Positions 35,861 to 49,600 are shown, counted from the first letter of the stretch. The stretch is DNA of 64,000 nucleotides from Taxawa tesnikishii (nom. ined.) (GCA_030247885.1 JAPDRO010000004.1:682001-746000), one strand, 5' to 3'. The notes: generated by a model not told the origin, from the letters alone. Numbers and translations: made by a program.

Positions 35861-37391
35861 AGATTATATTCTATTACCCTTATATTATTTTAACTTATTA
35901 CTCCTTTTAATAGTCCTAATAACTACTATTTCTACTAACGTCTAAGCTATCTATCTATCGATATATAGACCCCGTCTCTATGCGTCTAACTCGTATATAA
36001 AATAAGTCTAAATTAGTACATTTAAAATCCTAAATTAATATTACTTTTATTACTTAGAGTTAAAGACTCGAGGTTAATCCCTATTAGATAGACTAGGTTA
36101 TTTAACGACTATAGAGTTTATTTGCTCTAGGGATAAGTATTAAGTATCCGACTCGAGGAAAGGATAAAGAAAAAGACGAGGGTTTTAAATAAGGCGGAGG
36201 TAAGTCTTTATTACGAACTTACTTCTTATATTTTTACCCTTATTATCGTTACTATAACCGAGCTAGTTATCCTCGCTCTAATATACTAGTACCTTTAGGT
36301 ACGTTTATATAAGGAGTAGCGTTATAAAGCTATAGTCGTAGTACTTCTACTATTTAATCTTATTTATAAGATTTAAGCCCTAGCGTCTCCGATCCTAGCC
36401 TATAACTTTAAGGCGTAGTTCCTACTATTACTAGTATATTAGAGTCTATATAAAGTAGTAGACCTCGACTTTACTATATATATCGTCTATCTTATAAAGG
36501 TCTACGTAAGACTTAAAACCTATAAGTAAAGAGCGTCTATAGATATAGTAAGTTAAGTTACGTACGCGCTAGAAAACCTTAGTAGTAAAAGCCGTAATAC
36601 TATTTAACGTCCGTAAACTAAGTAGTATTTTACGCCCCTTAGTCCCTACTATATATCTATATACGTATTATAGTATAATTATTCCACTCGGCGTAATATA
36701 AGACTATATAAGCTTTATACTTATAAGAGACGCTAATACTTAAACGAAAATACTAAATAATACTATAAATAAAAGTTAAGCTACGATAATAGACGTATAC
36801 TATAATTAGCTAACAACTAGCGTAAATAGAGCTATAATTAAGGTAAGGTACTAAGAAACAAATATAAGTTATATATCTAATTATTAGATATATAACTAAC
36901 TATAATATATTACTATCTTAAGCTTCGATTATAAAAGAAGTATATACTAAGTAAAATAGGAAAGGTATTATAGATCTCTTATATACTAGTTAGAGTATAT
37001 AAAGTTACTCGACTTAAGTTTATCCTTCGCTCCGACTATACTTTTATAGTCTAGCTAGTTAACGTTATAGTCTTACTTTAACTCTTATAAGTTCCCTTAT
37101 AGTTTAACTTAGTCTCGAGATCCTTACTAGCGTCGCTATATTCCTTTAAATCTAGAGACTTATTAGTACGCTATAGAGCGTTAATAATGTTAATTTATAT
37201 ACTATTTATAGAACGCTTTTCTTTTAGATTATTCGTATCCTTACCTTCTTTTATAATATTATTATCTTTACTACCTAAATAGTATCTTAATACGTAGGAG
37301 ACCTCCTTATTACTAACGCTATTTAAATAGTATTCTAAGTTGTAAGAGACTTCCTTATTACTAAGAACGAAACCCTAATCTATTATAACTA
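35861..37391 (-). pseudogene. Unidentified degraded coding region (right copy)
   Basis: The mirror of 4650-6180, including the two 48-bp tandem units at 37267-37362. Confidence 0.35.
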
Positions 37392-38616
37392 GCCTATTTA
37401 TATATAAGAGGTAATAAGTAAACTAAACGTAATAGGCTCTTACTTTATTATCTTCTATTAAAGGAATATTCTCTAGAAAAGCTAAGATCTTATAGAGGTA
37501 AGAGCTTAAGAAAACCTTAAGGGAAATATAATAGTTCTAAAAGGGAAGTTACTACGAGGATAATATATAAACTTACTAGATTAAAAGATAATACTTTCCT
37601 CTCCGACTTTTTCGAGGAAGATTATATAAGGGAAGTTAATAAGGTTATTAGTTAAGTAAGTAATCTAGAAGTTTATAAGGTATATTATTTGTTTATTATA
37701 TAAAGCGACTTATAGGAACTATTAACTTACTATAAACAAAGTCGAGTCTAAAGATAGACGGGGGCTCCGTATCGTTTAAGATACTATTAATCGGAACTAC
37801 TTTAAAGGAATTATTTCTAAGAAACGTATATAGAGTCTCTACGTAGTATCGATAATAAGTACGAGTTATAGTAAGTACGCCTTAACGATAACTATAGAAA
37901 CTCGTCGTAGTTATATTACTAGGGATATTACTAACTATAATACGCTAGCTAATAGGGATTAAGTATTTAAATATACGAAGACAAAGCTTAATAGTAAGTC
38001 TTCTAAGAGAACTAAGTAGATCCTCGAGGGTCGTAAGCGTAAGAGCGACTACTATAGTAGTAAGAAGGTAAATAGTAAGTAGAAGTAAAGTCTATCTATA
38101 GCCGTAGGATAGGGAGGGTCTAAAAGTAAGTAAATTATAGTAGGGGAAAAGGTTTATTAAGTTATTAAAGTAAGAGGAACTATATATATAGAGGAAAAAA
38201 CTACGCTAGTAGTAAATTCTACCGCCTATATATAAATACCCGTCTAAATACGTTTATAAATACTTTATTATAAATACGCTCGTAAACGTAGCTTAAGAAT
38301 AAAGAAGATAAATAAATAGGACTTAGCCTATAGCTATAGAGACGACTTTATAACTTAATTTACTAGTAACGCCTATATATAAAGCTCGAGTTACTCGCTT
38401 AAATAAGAGTATTTACTGCGCATAAAAAGACGCGTATTTATTTGTTATTTAAATCTTTTAAATCTACTAGTAACTTACTTAAGTTACTTAGAAAGGTACG
38501 AGCTAAACGGAGCCTTATACTACGCTTTATACTAGGCTATTTCTTAATTATAAATAGCTCTACTTTATAGCTCTTTCCCTCCTTACTTTATACGAGTACG
38601 CTACTAAAATAAACAC
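37392..38616. other. RIP-degraded DNA, no recognisable gene (right copy)
   Basis: The mirror of 3424-4649. Nothing identifiable. Confidence 0.5.
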
Positions 38617-38648
38617 CTGTCTCGCTTCCCCGCGGTTAACGTTACTAT
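38617..38648 (-). repeat. Transposon-end motif at the island edge (right copy)
   Basis: Contains TCGCTTCCCCGCGGTTAACG, the mirror of the 3393-3423 motif. The GC-balanced island begins immediately after it. Confidence 0.5.
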
Positions 38649-38689
38649 AACAGTGTTAGAAAACTGTACTTCGATCATGGAAAAGGAGA

Positions 38690-40658
38690 TTAAACAAGAG
38701 ATGAAGAGTCGGCATCCTGAGAGCCATCATGTCCTTTAAAAAAGATATGTACCTCAACTCCTTCACTTTGATCTGGGTTACTTCTCGCACGCAAGTTTGT
38801 TTTCGTTGTGGCCATGTAGTCCGGCAGAAGGTCACTTTCGTCAGTGTCGCGCTCGTTGAGTTCCATTGATAGCTTAGGGTGAGACGGGTCGTTCGCAAGA
38901 TAGTCGAGAGGTTGTTCGAGAAGACTGCCTTTTTGCCGACATCGCAACCATGCCAGCACTGGCAATAACGAGCGAGATGTCCAGAGCTATCCCGTACGCA
39001 ATCTAGAGCATTTTTCTGCGTAAGCGTAGGAGAGATTACATGTATCGAAGGCGACGGTAGTCTTATTAGGAGCGTATGGAGAAGCCACATCTGGCCTGTG
39101 AGATTGTAAACAAACGAACGCATCCGGGATAGATCAGGCCTTGGAATTCTTAGAGGGAGAAACAATACGTGCCAGAATACGTGCTTCGGGGCACTCTAGT
39201 CCTCACGACCGGCAAGCAACGGAGACTTGACGGAGCAAGGCAGATTTCATCAGGTTAATTATCCCGTTCCGAAACATGTCCTCGAGTGCCGGAATTCAAG
39301 TTCTTATACTCGGGCTAGAATCGACGACGGACACGCCGTCGAAATCACCTGCTTTGGGCTTGTCGAAGCCACATTGCCTCAATATTTCGAGTTCTTCGGT
39401 TTCAGACACGGCGGTCGGCATGATGATTGTGCTCATAGAAACCAAATTTCCGACGGTGCTCGCGCTCGTCACTGACCTATCAGGTAAGATGTAAAAGCAT
39501 CCATAACGGACTGGTAGGCTACAATTCCAACTGGAATCGAGTTTAGAGTTCCGCTTTCTGAAGTATCGAGTTCGTCGATTACAGCCGCGTCGTTGACCGA
39601 AGGGCCGATCAACATATCAACAGTCTGCTCGCCACTGTGGTAGGTGAAGTTTGTCCGGTGCGTTGTGTTGTACCACTCACACTGGACCAGGGTCGGTTAT
39701 TTTCAGCTTCTCCTCAACAGTCGGACCTCCTGCTCCATCCCTCATCAAGGTTGGAGATACGGCTAGGAACACTGTTGGCGCAATTCCCGTATTCAACGGT
39801 CCAAGCGGTCTTGCGCGGAGGAAGTCTTTGGTATTGTTCTGCACGTATGGAAGCGAATCGTTAGAATTAGTACCGTCCGGAGCCCAACCAAGATAACTAA
39901 TGGAACACCAATAGGATTAGTCGGAATCGGTGACTTGCTCTTCAATAGCCTGTCGAAGCTCGTCCGAGACATTGTTGCGTCGTATTGCTGGTCCATTGAA
40001 TTGTGCGGTCCACGAAGCATTTGGGCGATTATCAAGTACTAATATAGATAGTATCTCGCTTTGAGCTGTTGAAGCGCGCAGGACCTTGCTAATGGTATAT
40101 TGAATGCCTTGATAGCGCTGTTCGAAGATGTTCACAAAGTTGAGACTAAGGAAGTCCACCATAAGCATATGTTTTTCGACATAGTCGGTATTGTTCGTTC
40201 AAGCGACGGTCAGGGTCGCAGGTGTTACGATGGATATGATAAGCAAGAACCTGAATCCGTGTGAGTGTGCTGCTTGACTATATATCTGGGCGTTGCTTAC
40301 CACGTGGCTAGACCCATGAGCATCGGCCGCTTATGCGCCCACGATAGGTTTGTGTCCAAGAGAAGGAAAACATTAGACAAAACCGAAAACAAGGAGTCCA
40401 CAGTTCCAACCCGTGAGACAAAGTGTCTCAGCTTGTTCCATAGTATTTGAGTATAGGCAGTCATGGCGGAGGCGATACAGGTTTCCGCCAAGAAGGCCAA
40501 ACGGTACCTACGGCGGTATTGATTTGCTCAATTGTAACAACGTGGCCCGTGTCAGGAAGTTGGTAGATGTCGGGACTGGGTGATCTGCCATTGAGGTGGT
40601 TGTAAAACGAGTGTTGGCCGAGTATGAGAGCAAAACTTGTGCAAAGACCTTCAATCAA
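38690..40658 (-). pseudogene. Broken fungal membrane-protein gene (right copy)
   Basis: The mirror of 1382-3351, identical by eye except that one run has five A/T here and six in the left copy (about 39009-39013 against 3026-3031). The change fuses two short frames, giving a 169-residue open frame (38656-39165) that reads through FSNNLSTILRTTR and then leaves the true frame. That frame is an accident of decay rather than a gene. Family as for the left copy: multi-pass membrane protein of unknown function. Confidence 0.75.
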
Positions 40659-40967
40659 AACTGCTGGCGCTTTCTAGTGCATAGTATTGTGCGTCGACAT
40701 GACGACGTGGAGAACCCAAAAAGTTGTTGTCTCGATGCTAAAACGTTCAGCGTAGTATAGAGGAGCTCGGCGCGGTCTATCGCGTCTCTCGCGTCGAGAC
40801 TGCCCGTTTTATACGTATGTCGACGCCTCGCGGGCTTAGATGACCTACACGGTACATATACTTGTCTTCGCTAGGCGCCCAAGAGCAACAGGCTGATACA
40901 TCTGATCGAGCGAACCGGGACGACTACCCAATGAGAATGAACCTACACCACTAAGATGCTATACCGC

Positions 40968-41046
40968 AGGCAGAGCAAGGCCAGAGGTAGAGCGGGGCTA
41001 AAGGTAGATCAAGGCTAAAGATAGAGCGAGGCTAAAAGTAGAGCGG
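40968..41046 (-). repeat. 18-bp minisatellite (right copy)
   Basis: The mirror of 994-1072, with the same decline in RIP damage from the transposon side towards the island. Confidence 0.75.
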
Positions 41047-41052
41047 CGTAGC

Positions 41053-41147
41053 TACTAATACCGCTTAAGTACCTATATGTATGCCTCTAGACTAGAGGTA
41101 TACGGGTTCCCACTTCCTTACCTATTCGCTTCCCCGCGGTTTACCTT
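41053..41147 (+). mobile_element. Internally deleted Fot1-like remnant (right copy)
   Basis: The mirror of 893-987. Its terminal repeat meets that of the next fragment as CCCCGCGGTT, TTACC, TTAACCGCGGGG, so two element ends sit back to back. Confidence 0.5.
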
Positions 41148-41150
41148 AAC

Positions 41151-41464
41151 CGCGGGGTAATAGATTAGGTAGAGTAATAGATTACTAAAACGCGACCCTC
41201 CGATTTACTAATATTATTACTACCTACTATAAGTACTTTTATACTAACTAACAAACGTATACTAAAGCTAATATTTAAAATACTATTTTAACCCTAAAAA
41301 AGGAATATATATTAATTTATAAGACTATTAACGCGTTTAATATCTTAAGTATAATACTTTAAAATCGTATAGTTAGGTATACTTTGCGCTTTATAGCGTA
41401 TAAAATAAACTAAATCTTATTAGTTATAAAAGAAAAGATATTAATTTAATAAATTATATATTTT
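41151..41464 (+). mobile_element. Fot1/Pogo-like fragment, 5' part (right copy)
   Basis: Begins AACCGCGGGGTAATAGATTA, the least damaged terminal repeat in the window. It is followed by the N-terminal DNA-binding region of the transposase in plus orientation, and is cut off where the next fragment's terminal repeat begins. Confidence 0.75.
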
Positions 41465-42325
41465 ATATAACGTAAACTATAGGGAAGTTAGCTAAGTAAA
41501 GTATCTAGCTATTAGAATATAAACTCTCTAGCTTTAATCGCTATCCACGTACTATAATAACGATATAGTTAAAATCTAAGTCGCTATATATACTTTTAAG
41601 TACTTTATCTTCTTTATCTTTAAGTACTTCCTTAATTGTACGCTTACGTAGTTATTTACGTAGCTTTTTAGTAGCTAAATTCGCTTCTATTACCTTCGCT
41701 ATTTTAAGTACTTTATAAATACTAAATATAAACCTTCCCTTTAATACGACTTACTTTCCTTTCTTTCGAGCCTTTTATATATTAAAAAGCTCTTACTACT
41801 CTTTTAGTTACTTCCGTAATATAACGTTTTTACTATACGTTATTTTAGTAAAGTAACTTATTTACTTTATATATTACTTTACTAGAAAAGGTAAGTCCTA
41901 CGTAGCTTTAATAGCCGAGTTAAGCGCTATATTTACTTTATATAATTTAGTACTATTTAGAGGAAAACTATCTAGTAGCGAGAGATTTAGATCGGGTTAT
42001 TATAGAGGTATATAAGGTTATATATTTATAATAGTTAACTTTATAGGTAGCTTATTAAGTACTATTATAAGGCTTAGAGACTTAAGGCTAACGCCTCTCT
42101 ATTTACTAAGGATATTATATATAGTAAGCGCCTTATTCCTTACTCGGATATATATCTCCGTTTATTTTATACGCGATATATAGCTTATATCGAGTTATAA
42201 AGTAGTATTAGTCTCCGAAGTTAGCGCGCGCTTTAGTAAAGTAAAGACGCTAATATTAAGTAGCTAGAGTATATATAAGTAATAAGGTAGTAAGATAAGT
42301 AAGTCGATTATATTCTTTACGTTAT
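41465..42325 (-). mobile_element. Fot1/Pogo-like fragment, 3' part (right copy)
   Basis: Begins with TAACGTAAACTATAGGG (3' terminal repeat) and runs back through the C-terminal tail and LQPLD region of the transposase. Similarity to 25089-25940 stops at about 42325. It probably inserted into the neighbouring 5' fragment and later lost its other end. Confidence 0.75.
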
Positions 42326-42339
42326 AAAATCCTATTTTT

Positions 42340-45300
42340 TAGATTTGTAAATTTATAAGTTAAGGTAATATAAGGTAGATTAGACTTCGACTTAGTCTTA
42401 GTAGAAAGTAACTACTCTTCTCTATTACGCTTAACTATATATCTACTATAAGATTTATATTAAGTCTTTATATTTTAAGATATTTAGTAAGATATCTAAT
42501 AGGACGTCTAGTAGGATATTTCGTAGGATATTACGTAAGATATCTAGTAGGATATCTAGTAGGACGTCTAGTAGGATATCTAGTAGGACGTCTAGTAAGA
42601 TATTTCGTAGGATATTACGTAAGATATCTAGTAGGGTATCTAGTAGGATATCTAGTAGGACGTCTAGTAAGATATCTAGTAGGATATTCTATATTTATTT
42701 TAATTACTTGCGGCGCTTTTATTATTACGTATATCCTCCTTTATTTCTAGTACTTCTTTTCCTACTCGCTATATTATAATGTTTCGGCTCTTTTAATCTC
42801 TTAAACTCTATTTTAAATATACTTAGCTTTTACGCCTCTATCTTTCCTTTCCTTCTTTTTCTTACTACTTATACTACTATTATTTCCTTACTATATAAAC
42901 TTCTTATCCTTTTAATCTTCGACTTAGTTATAATACGAATTACTCTTTTTCTTAATTCTTATTATAAATAAAGTTATACGTTACCTAGTTAGTAGTATTA
43001 TTAATATATATATCCCTATTAGCTCGCTCGATACGCTCGTCTATTAATACTACGTAAATAGTATAGTAAACTAAAGTTAAAAAATATACTCTTCTTCCTT
43101 ATAATATACTTTAACTTAACTATACTACTAAAGGCTTAATTATAATTATCTCGTAATCGTCGTTTACTTTACTATTTACTTTCCTTACTATATAGATATT
43201 TACGTATATACTATTATAGTATAGAGTCTTACTATTTTTCGTATTATTATTATTAATATAAGCTTCCTCGTAGTCTTAACGCGTAGATTCGATATTCTTT
43301 ATAGTAATAATTAGTCGGAGGCGAACTAAAAGGCGTCCTTAAAACGTAAGTATAACTATATTATAGTTATTTAATACTAAGTCTATATACTCTTATACTT
43401 ATACCTAGTCGTATTTAAGCTAGCTAGACTTTTACTAGTTATAAATATATTACGCGTAGTTTCGCTTTATTATATCCTTATTACTAGCGTTATTACTAGT
43501 CTCCTTTCGATATTTAATAGAGTAATAAAGTTAGATAAAATAGTTATTTACTTACGTATTATCGAGCTTTATCTTATTTAAGTTATTAATTACTTCTTAA
43601 GATACTAGGCTTATAGGCGCAATTATTATTTCTTTTAGTTTACTCTTACGTATAAAAATAGCTATTACTTAACGAAAGTATTACCCCTCCTTAGTACCTA
43701 GGTACTCTACTACTTTACTTACTAGTTACTATAAATACTTCTTAGCTTAACGATATAATTTAAGAAGGCTAAATATAGCTATAATAGGCTAGGCCTTAGA
43801 AGGTAATATAAGCTCTTTTACTTACTCTTTAGTTTTTATTATAGACTTCTATTTATAGTTATTAAAAGGTCTTATAGTACGAGTATATTTAAGCTATAAT
43901 AATAATAGTTTATTAGCTAATCTTTTTACTCGTCTTTACTATTTATTCGTCGAAAGTCCTCCTTTATATAAGTATAGTACTTATGTTTAAGATAACTTAT
44001 ATCTTAATTAAGTACGTAGCTATATAAGCGAATTATTTAAACGTAATACGTTAAAGTATACTACTTAGAAAAGTTAAAGTAGCGTTCGTTTTCTTTTACT
44101 TTTAAGTTATAATATACTCGAAATACTTCCTTATATTAATTTATTTTATATAGCGTAAGTTCGAAGTAATATAGCGTTTATTTATTATAACTATTATATA
44201 TCGCGAGAGTAATAAAATCTACTATTACGCGTATAAAACGAATTACCTCTTTCGCTTTTATAATACTAATTTCCTTAAGTAATAATATAAATACTAATAT
44301 AATTTACTATAGGATACTTTTTTGCTTAGTACTAGTCTATTAAGAAATAGCGAATAGCTTCTTAAAAATACGAAGCGTCGAAAAGGGCGAAATCGCTATA
44401 AATTACCTATTAATAATATTCTTAATAATAGCTTTAGCTACTTTAAAATTAGTAGCCTTTTAGTACTTCTTTCTTACGTTTACCTTTTTTATTACTTTAT
44501 ATATTTAAGTACCCTTCTTATTCTTCGTATACTTTAATATAAACGCTTAAGTCTAAGTAAGTACGTATATTATAATACCCTTTAAAAGCTAGTAAAGAAT
44601 GTCGACTATAAGTAATTAGTAAATCTCTATACTTAGTATATAAAATATAAAGTAGTTAATATTATATAGTCTCTTATTCGGGTCTAGTTCTAAGTCTAAG
44701 TCTTTTAATATATTATTAGACTCTTATTTATCTTCTCTTTTAGTATCTAGTAGTAATATATCCGAGGGGCTACTATAACTTATATAAATATAAATAGCTT
44801 ATCGCTAACGTTTAATATAATTTTAAGAATTTACTTTAGTTTACTAGGGCGCTAAGAGTTCGAGATCCTCTTGTAAATTAAGATAGATCTTATATATTAT
44901 ATAGTATCGACTACTAAGTATGCCTATTAGCTTAACTTACTCCTCGTAATTAGTTATAATTATAGCGATTATTAGGAAGTATTACCTTATCTAACTATTA
45001 GTATAGGAGATTTTAGTTCTTCTTTATTTATATATATTTACAACTAGTTTAAAGACTTTCTCTAAATACTAATAAAATATCCTACTCCTTAAGTTTATAT
45101 TACTCTTATTAACTATTAGTAGTAATACTAATAATATCGACTTAGACTATTTACTTAAATATTATATCGTTATATTAAGGTTACTAACTATTATATATAT
45201 AGCGTAAGCTTATAAGTCTCTTAATTAAAGCGTTAACTTAGTCTTATTACTTGCGATAATAATAAGTATAATAGTAGCTTTAAGTATAATTAAACTAACT

Positions 45301-46300
45301 TATTTCTATATATCCTACTATTAATTACTAAATAGTATATTAATATACTTCTTATAGTTATAGTTCTCGTTTATCTATACGTAGTATAACTTATAATAGA
45401 AGTTATATTAAAAGCCAATATAACTTAAGAAGAATTTAACTACTTATATTAAATCCTTATACTATAAATTATATACTATATATCTAGTTAAGTTACTCTT
45501 ACTTAGTACTCGTATCTCCTTTATATACTACTACTTAATATTCGCTACTATAAGTATATTTTCTATCTTTATTTATAGCTAGTTAGTCGACTTTTAACTA
45601 AGGTACTATAGTAAAAGTTTTAGTCTTAAGGTCTTAAGTAAGTAGTTAATACTATTCTTAGAGATATTTTCTTAGTATATTTATCGCGTAAAGTTAAAGT
45701 CGAACTAGTCTTAGAAATTTCTAAGTAGCGTTAAATTAATTATATCTTATATATTATAATTAGATACTATAAGCTATACGTTAATATTTAATTTCTATAT
45801 TATACGTACTATATCTTACGAGAGCTTACTTTTAGAGCCGTCTTTTCTTTAAAACTATTACGTACCTTACTTAACGCTAATAATAATAGTCTTTTACTAC
45901 CTAGGTAAATTAAGTTAAAACTTATATTATACGTAGTATTATATACGTCTTTCGCTTCCTTACTAACTATCCTTTTTCGCTCGTTAATAAGAGTTATATT
46001 ATTGTTATTATTACTACTATTACTAGGCTATAAGTTAAGAGCCTCTAATATCTACGTCTAGTCTATAAAGTCCCTAGTTAAGTTATATTCTTCGTTATTA
46101 TTAGACTCTTTTTTAACCTTCTCGTCTTCTTTTATTTATTTACTATTACTTTCTCTTATACCTCTATAAGGTAATTCGTTACTTATTAAGTCGTATATAG
46201 TATCTTCGTACGTTATAGCGTTAATATTACCTTTACTTAGTTTATTAGAGTCTTAAGATACTATATTAGTATATAAGGCATTTAATACGAAAGGAAATAT
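42340..46300 (-). pseudogene. Plavaka-type transposase A, RIP-degraded
   Basis: On the minus strand a frame with mostly RIP-type stops carries the conserved blocks of Plavaka transposases (fungal CACTA-like DNA transposons) in order: IIIASNKTKLT (about 45228-45258), DILYQLLKGI (44575-44604; family D-I-L-H-Q-L), IVDFITLAIYNSYNK (about 44180), RYFNFSKQY (about 44065-44092) and KEDFRRINSKDE (about 43930). The region ahead is acidic and Asn/Ser-rich. The 3' end runs into the 12-bp minisatellite. The element's terminal repeats could not be located. Confidence 0.7.
42479..42690. repeat. 12-bp minisatellite, about 17.5 units
   Basis: Units of GATATCTAGTAG alternate with GACGTCTAGTAG and GATATTTCGTAG/GATATTACGTAA variants. 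On the minus strand the array reads as a tetrapeptide repeat close to Y/R-P/L-T-R in the direction of the Plavaka transposase, so it may encode its C-terminal repeat tail. Higher-order blocks recur (the GATATTTCGTAG-GATATTACGTAA pair occurs twice). Confidence 0.85.
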
Positions 46301-46649
46301 ATAACTTATTATATATTAGTTTTAGTATATTCGCTATCTTTATAAGTTATATATATACCTTCTTTAGCTTATAAGGCGTTCTTTAGTTTTTAAGTAGTAA
46401 TATAAGTAGTAATATACTTTAATAACTTAGAGGCGCTCTTAAATCCTAGTCTTTAATATAGAGAGTATACTTATATCGGTATTATAGTACTATTATTTAA
46501 ATAATAGTATAATAGTAAAGAATTAAGGTAATTACGCTTTATAAGACGTAGATATAATACGGCCCTACTAAGTATTCGTATTCTCGCGTTTTTGCCTTAT
46601 ATATTATATATATTAAGCTATTCGCTTAACTCTATTAAGTATCCTAATA

Positions 46650-49600
46650 GGATTTAGTATTTTAAGTACTTTACTAATCTTTATCTTATTTACGTAGATA
46701 GTTTACTTTTAGGAATAATAATTTACGTATATTCTTTTTCTTTTAAATTTATATAAGTATAATTTTCTAGTCTTTTACTACTATTACCTTTTATTTATAT
46801 ACTATTATCGCCTTCCTTATCGCTACTAATATTAATTACTCGATTTATATACTTCTTAAGCTTCTCTTTCTCGATACTATACGTAGCTAGTTTAGCGTAA
46901 AGCTTATTAGCGCTTATAATATAATCGTTTATTTATCCTTAAATTCGGATTTACTTAGAGTTATAAATAATATAATAGTACTTTATAATCTTTACTTTTT
47001 ACGTTATCTTAGCGCGTCTTACTCGATAGATAAGTTACGATATATTCTATATAGTCTAGTTAGAATCTAGTAAGATAATATAGTTATTAAGGACTAGATT
47101 TATTTCGCTATTAATCTAGCTTATAATAGCTAATAAGGCTCCCGGCTCGACTTTATATTCTTCGTTACTAGTACCCTTAAAGTTATTAATTACTTAGAGC
47201 TTATTACTAGTTTAGGAATTAACGAACTTAATATCCTTTAAGAAATTAGTAAAGTTAAGGAAGTCCTAGGTAGAAGTGTTACTATTAGCCTTTTATTCGA
47301 GTAATTATATTATTTATATCTTAACTATAGTAATAGTAAAGGGTAAGAACGAACTAATTATAACTTTACGTAAGAATTAACTAGTAAAGTTATTTTAGGC
47401 TCGTACTTTCTTAAGGATCTTATAAAGCTTCTATATTATAAGCGTAGCGTTAATCTCTACTATATATTACTAGAAAGTAGTACTTTAAGGATCCTTTAAA
47501 AGCGTCGGCGCTATCTTAACTATTATACTCTTCGCTAATTTCGTATATATAACTTTATTAGTTTCCTCGAGTCTCTTAAAGTAAGGTAAGACTATAAGGA
47601 CGCGAAAATAGTAATAATTAGTTATAAAGTTATATATATTAAAATTAGACTTTCTTATACCTTTCTTAAGTATATTAGTAAGGACCTTCTACTAAGTAAG
47701 TATTAAATAATTTATTTCTCTCTCTAAAATCCCGACTATATAGTCGAACGTTAAATATAGTAGTATTAGTATAATTCTTATATCCTCTCTACGTAAGTAA
47801 GTCTTAATATTTAGAAGCTATTAATAGTTAATATTATACTTAATAGTCTTAGCTTATAGTACTTTATCGAGGATTTAGACTTATTTAAGACTTTCTTTAC
47901 TAAGTTCGTTAATATTTATTTAGTCTTCCTTATTATCGCCCTTACCTTTAGTATCTCTTATCTTTTTAAGTAAGGTAGCGCTAACCTTACTCTACTCTTT
48001 TACGACTATATCGGTAGTAGTTATAAGCTATAAGAAGCTAGCTCTTAATAGGCGCTATCTAATATAAATAAGTTAGTTTTACTTCTAAGTATTTAACTCG
48101 ATTTTATTTAAGTTATACTACTTACTACTAGGATTCGTTTTATTACTAGCGACTTTTGCTACTTAATACGGAAAGCTTTAAGTCTAGTTTCTAATAATAT
48201 ACTTTCTAGGGTTTTTAAGGTTAAAGTACTAAGCTTTAAAGGTAAGGTATAAGCTTATAATTAAAGTAACCTTATTAAATAGCGTTCTACTAATAAATAT
48301 AAACTACAAAGTACTTAAAAGTAAGCTTAGATTTAACTAAACGCTCTTAAATACGCTAATATATTTATAAAACTTATTTATAATTACGCGCGTAAACGAA
48401 GTATTAATAAGGTTTTCTTATACTAAAATATATATTATTATCTTTCGCTTCTTACTACTTATATTTTCGTAAGTAACTTTACTAAACTACTTATTATATC
48501 TCTTATCTTTAAAGTAATAGTTAGTAAGATAAATATTACTTATAAGCTTCTTTAAAGTTATAAGTACGACTTATTTCGAATAGTTATTAAACTATAGCGA
48601 GGAACTATTTTATATACTATTTATATTTCCTTTATTATCTTTCTTACTATCTTTAATAAAGTTATATTTAAGTAAATTTCTAACTAGAAAGGGTTTAGGA
48701 ATATTAAGTCCCTACTATATATACTTTAGTTTTAGCTACTTTTAACTTAGATAGTATATACTTCTAAGTTAAATAATAGTATCTATAAAGTAATACGTTT
48801 TCTCCTTAGTAAAGAAGGCTTAGTTCCTCTTTATTATCTCTAGACTAGTAAGTATAATCTTAATTTTATTTCTAACGAATTTGCGAATATTATCGATTTA
48901 CGTTAAGAATAACTTATTTATAATAACTATTAAGTTTAGGCCTACTTCGAGTCGTAGTTAAATGTCTTTAAGCTAGTCGTATAAAGCGAGTAATATCTTA
49001 GAGTTAAAGTAATTACCCGAGTATACTTTAGCGTTTAAAGGACGTCCTAATTCCTCTATTATTTATATAAATACTTAGAGCTACGCGATAGTAATATAAG
49101 TCTTACTAAGGCTTATATTATAAGTATTATAAACTACGGGGCTACTAGAAAGTATTTCCTTTAAAGCCTAGCTTATAAAGTAAAACTAGTAAGATAATAA
49201 GAAGTTCTTCTTATTTTAGCCCTTATAAAAAATACTAGATACGAAGTTAAAGTTATCTAAATCGCTATTAAAGAAGTAATATATAGCCTACTAAAGAGCG
49301 AGTTCCTTATACTTAAAACTATAATCTCTTAATATTAAAGCTTAAAAATTAGTAACTACGCTTTTATTATCTCTATTAATAAAGTCTAAGTCCTCGATAT
49401 TATTACTCGATAGCTACTTATATACTATCTAATTACTATCGAGAGCGATAAATAGCTTTTACTTTACTAAGGAATTAAGTTTATAAGTATTACTTTTAAT
49501 CGACTAAAAAACTTTATAGTTAAGTATATAGCCTTCTTACGGGCCTTATTATTTACCTTATTATTTAGCTCTTTTTGTTTTCTTTTAAGAGTAACTCTCT

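Larger units (their letters stand above)
21377..42039 (-). repeat. Right arm of the inverted repeat
   Basis: This is the reverse complement of 1-20665. At 42040 the right arm continues into DNA with no partner in this window, because the partner would lie left of base 1. The arm starts 128 bp inside the CCCTAA array, and its first 14 bases are the complement of the last 14 bases before the gap. Confidence 0.95.

Noticed and set aside
3424-38616. AT-rich centromere
   Set aside because: The DNA is bounded by telomere repeats and contains telomere-linked helicase remnants, so it is subtelomeric. The AT content is explained by RIP.
38656-39165. 169-residue open frame in the right island
   Set aside because: It joins out-of-frame pieces of a decayed membrane-protein gene through a one-base homopolymer difference. 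Only part of it reads in the true frame.
42479-42690. Recombination or attachment site array
   Set aside because: Units are in register with a coding frame and graded by sequence variants like a slippage-derived minisatellite; no integrase or element boundary lies beside it.
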